NCBI GenBank assembly: GCA_019925105.1
Contig: JAHGAU010000019.1
Span: 868,001 to 932,000 of the forward strand
DNA: 64,000 nt
Direction: 5' to 3'
Source: Niebla homalea
Lineage: Eukaryota > Ascomycota > Lecanoromycetes > Lecanorales > Ramalinaceae
Positions 60,937 through 64,000 of this stretch are shown piece by piece. Position 1 is the first letter of the stretch; every line of letters begins with the position of its first letter. Position numbers and translations under genes: made by a program. The notes below the pieces were generated by a model. That model was not told the origin of the DNA, searched no databases, and worked only from the letters and a program-made list of their open reading frames with translations.

Positions 60937-61257
60937 CTAAACGGACGTAAAGGTAAGAAACCTATATAGCTCTGCTGTTGCGTATATAATTTTTGAGATA
61001 ATAATGGCCAGAGGCTCTTTCTGAGGTAAAGGTAACGGTAATAATAATAATGATATAAATTTGCGGTAGAGGTCTTTAGCTGTTATAGTGGGAAGAACCC
61101 TTAATAGTAATACTTTGAATAAGGGTTTAATAAAAGACTTAAGGGGTATAAATCTTATATAGAGGTCGTAAATGGTGAAGTAGGGTTTTAATAATAGTAA
61201 CGTCGATTTAAAAGCTAATAAGTAAAATAGTAATAAGGATACTCGTAATAATGACAT
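60937..61257 (-). CDS. Unrecognised 106-codon frame in the short LTR element
   Basis: An open frame beginning MSLLRVSLLLFYLL with Pro/Leu-rich content. In a region where RIP normally makes stops, an intact 107-codon frame is somewhat unusual, but the composition (Leu/Phe/Ile) is what C-to-T change produces from Pro/Ser codons. It may be a remnant of element-encoded sequence. Confidence 0.2.
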   Translation of the reverse strand: MSLLRVSLLLFYLLAFKSTLLLLKPYFTIYDLYIRFIPLKSFIKPLFKVLLLRVLPTITAKDLYRKFISLLLLPLPLPQKEPLAIIISKIIYATAELYRFLTFTSV

Positions 61258-61415
61258 AATAATTTATGTATTTAAATAAATAGGTCTGAAGCAAGGTAAA
61301 TATTAGGAAGTAAACGACTTATACTTACTTTATTTATATAAGAACAGGATATATAGAGGTAATCGTAACTTTATATTAATCGTTAAGTAGAAGAACTCGT
61401 ACTATTATTATTTTT

Positions 61416-61598
61416 TATTATATACCTATTGGTAATAAGTAAATATACTGTAAAAGTAAGTGGTAAGTGTATGAATAATAATCTATATAAGTGCTATACA
61501 GGAGTAAATATAACAATGCGCCAAGCACCGGGCATCCGCTATACCCCTTTAGGCCTTAGTGCCCGTAAAGGTCTTGGCAATGGCCTTTGCACATAACA
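61416..61598. repeat. Right LTR of the short element
   Basis: 183 bp; the inner end is mutated (TATTATATACC), the outer end TTTGCACATAACA is intact. Confidence 0.95.
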
Positions 61599-61603
61599 GT
61601 TTA

Positions 61604-63951
61604 TTAAATAAGTAATTTTTATTAAAAGTACGGTAAATATTGAAGATATACCTGGATTTTAACTTTATTCCATAAAATATAATCCTATATTATTTAAAAA
61701 TATTTTATTCTTTAATCTTTAAGATAATTACCCCTTTAATATTACCGGTTTTTTTATATAAAAAAACCCCCTTTTTTTTTTAGTTTCAATTAATATTAAA
61801 GTTACTAATTATTATTTTATTCATGAAAAGATAAGTTTTTAAATACATAAATTATTTTAAATCTTTCTTTATAAGTTCCCTAATTTTATACTTATTAAGG
61901 GATATAATAAACGTATAAATCTTAAGGTTACTACTTATTTTATTTACTTAATTTTAATAATTTAAGGGTATTCTCAACTTTCTGCTTTTATATTTATTAT
62001 TTAATTAAAAGAATATCAAGTTATTCTCAGAAAGTTTTAAATAAGAAAATATAAAATTTAATGCAATATTTATTAAAATAATATTCTCTTTTCATATAAT
62101 TTTTATAATTCTATTAAAATAAATTACTTTAAAAATAAATAGGTTTTATTATTCTTAGAAGAAATCAAATTATCTTTTAAAATAAAATAAAATATTATTA
62201 AAAGTAACTTACTTTTATAAGCTTTTATCTTTATAGTGGTACGCTATACTGCTGCGTTAAGGTAGGCCGTTAAGCCTTAATAAAGGGCCTTAATAACGAC
62301 CTTGATATACGTTATTTATAAGCTTTAACTTAACCGGCATAAAGCGGGATAACTACTACCTTTATTTTAAGTAAAAATTATGGTTTAATTCTTTTTAAGT
62401 TCCTTAAGAATTAATTTTATTATTAATTTACTTATTAAAGTAATATTAAAGTATTTAAATTATAACTTTCTATCTTCTATATTTACTTTCATTAATCCCG
62501 CCGGTATACCGTTAATAAAGTTAATTTAATATTTTAATTCTTCTTCTTTATTAAGGAAAAGGCTTAACGTTATTATCGTAATAAATACTAAAATAACTTA
62601 ATAAACTTTAAATTCAAAAAGCGATATTTACTTTTTAGGTAAAAATCCCTTTATTATAGTTAAGTAAGTTAGAACGGCGGAATATTACCATAATATTATA
62701 GCTTAATAAGTTTAACTTTTAAGGTTATAATTTAAAGTTAACCGGCTTAAAACTGAAAATTATACTTATTAAGAGTATAGATTCAATTATATTAATACAT
62801 AATATAAAGGTTTATGTTCCGGGATTATTCCCGGGTTAACCTTATTATAAACTTTAATATTAATATTATAGTATTAATGGCTTTTATTTTATTTTATAAA
62901 AATACATTTTTTATTTAAAAACATTTTAAATATATTAAAATAAATCTTAAGATAAATATTAAATATAATTTATTAGTTTAAATAAGTAATTTATATTTTA
63001 TTTTAAGTATCTTTTTATTAAAAGAAAAAAAAAATTTTATTTAAAGTTTATTTTTCACAAAATCTTTAATTTACCGGATAAAAAAATTAATAAAATAAAT
63101 TATTAAGAACTTAAAAATAAGTTTTTAAACTTAATAATAAATCCGGAGAATCATTAAATCTTTTATTATAAACGTTTTAACGATATTAAATAATATTTTA
63201 ATTAAATAATAATATAATTCTATAATATTTTAAAATTTATAAAAAAGAATTTATTAAAATTTTAATACAAATTTTATATTTAAATACTCTTTATAAAGTT
63301 TTTATTAAAGCTTAAAAGTAAACTTATTATATTTGATTAAATTTAAAACTTAAGACGATATTATAACGGTAATAATTATATAAAAAAATGATTTAAAGCG
63401 TATTATTAATAATAATTAAAAAATTAATAAAAATAAATCTTTTAAGAATAAAGTATTTAGATTTAATTTTAACGGCCCAAAGTTAACGTATATCCTTATT
63501 AAAAAAAAGTTATTATAATTAAAAGCGTAAAATTATATTTAAAAACTTTAATATCGCCCTTAAAGTAAATAAAAGCGTTAAGTATTATATATTTTATAGA
63601 AAAAATTATTATATATTTAATTATTTTACCGTTTTATAAAATAAAGTTTTAATAATAAATATAAAATCCTATAAAAAAAAATAATATAATAAGAAAGGTA
63701 TAGCTTTAATAGTATTTTAAAATCGGAATTAATAAAAAAATATTTAAAAATATTTTTACCTTTTATTATTAAGAATTCAATAAGTTTTTAAAATAATCTT
63801 TAATTATTAAATATATTAATCAATATTAAAGCTTAAATAAATTTAATTATATAAATATATATGATCTAATATAATTTATAATTAACTTTTACCGTTTTAT
63901 TATAAATAGTTTTTCTTAATAATAAATAAATCTTTTATTATAATATTTATT
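61604..63951. other. AT-rich RIP-like DNA, unassigned
   Basis: Very low GC with a slightly better preserved patch at 62235-62365. No open frame or motif; an old transposon by composition. Confidence 0.5.
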
Positions 63952-64000
63952 AGAAAGAATTGATGGCGATAAACAAAAAGACCCCAGAGGTCCAAAACGA
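63952..64000 (+). mobile_element. 5' end of a second Tad-like LINE copy
   Basis: GAATTGATGGCGATAAAC...ACCCCAGAGGTCC matches the 5' end of the LINE at 39637 (inverted there). The ATG at 63963 opens MAINKKTPEVQN against MATNKGTPEV in the other copy. The element continues beyond the window. Confidence 0.75.

Larger units (their letters stand above)
59681..61598. mobile_element. Short non-autonomous LTR retrotransposon (TRIM/LARD-like)
   Basis: LTRs of exactly 183 bp (59681-59863 and 61416-61598; TGTTATGCACC...TTTGCACATAACA) are flanked by the 5-bp duplication GTTTA (59676-59680 and 61599-61603). After removing the MITE, the interior is only about 1.0 kb and shows no gag-pol motif, so the element depends on a helper. 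A 106-codon minus frame (60937-61257) in the interior is unrecognised. Confidence 0.9.

Noticed and set aside
1..64000. tRNA or rRNA genes
   Set aside because: No cloverleaf with a TTCRANNC-type T-loop and matching stems, and no rRNA core sequence, was noticed on either strand by eye; a covariance-model search would be decisive.

Overview
The window looks like a chromosome segment of a filamentous ascomycete (Pezizomycotina). Coding islands of normal GC carry short GT-AG introns (59-124 bp), a fungal Zn(II)2Cys6 cluster and lineage-specific proteins. They sit between very AT-rich blocks made of transposons riddled with C-to-T and G-to-A changes and in-frame stops, the signature of repeat-induced point mutation (RIP). 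No species is claimed.

Layout. 1-4148: normal GC, weak hypothetical ORFs and the C-terminal half of a Ulp1-type (C48) protease whose N-terminus is replaced by a nearly unmutated retroelement fragment. 4149-41972: one large nest of mutated transposons. Its frame is two divergent copies (D1 minus, D2 plus) of a DIRS/PAT-like tyrosine-recombinase retrotransposon with split direct repeats (A1-ORFs-B1-A2-B2), facing away from a normal-GC spacer (8968-11618) that holds a Fot1-like DNA transposon. D2 is broken by a chromodomain Gypsy element (11640-18223, TSD CTACT) and by a second LTR element (20438-41092, TSD ATAAT). That second element contains a Tad-like LINE (25921-39637, about 16-bp TSD), which in turn contains a hAT element (28066-35960, 8-bp TSD). 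These boundaries were read directly from matching target-site duplications.

41973-54966: gene island. It holds a degenerate tandem-repeat tract, a hypothetical nuclear-type protein (minus, 43864-45059), a 150-residue Zn2Cys6/polyglutamine protein (47395-47969), a four-exon orphan gene (48259-49326) and a five-segment coiled-coil gene (51559-53675, minus) that is intact except for one in-frame TAG at a RIP-type CpA-to-TpA site. 54967-64000: AT-rich again, with a possible solo LTR, two hAT MITEs of about 513 bp related to the hAT in the large nest, a G-rich minisatellite, a short non-autonomous LTR element (59681-61598, TSD GTTTA) and, at the edge, the 5' end of a second LINE copy.

How it fits together: the transposons supply the repeated DNA on which RIP acted; their edges are consistently less mutated than their interiors. 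The island genes are small and mostly unrecognised, and the Zn2Cys6 protein is the only one with a clear biochemical role (DNA binding). No rRNA, tRNA or CRISPR array was seen.
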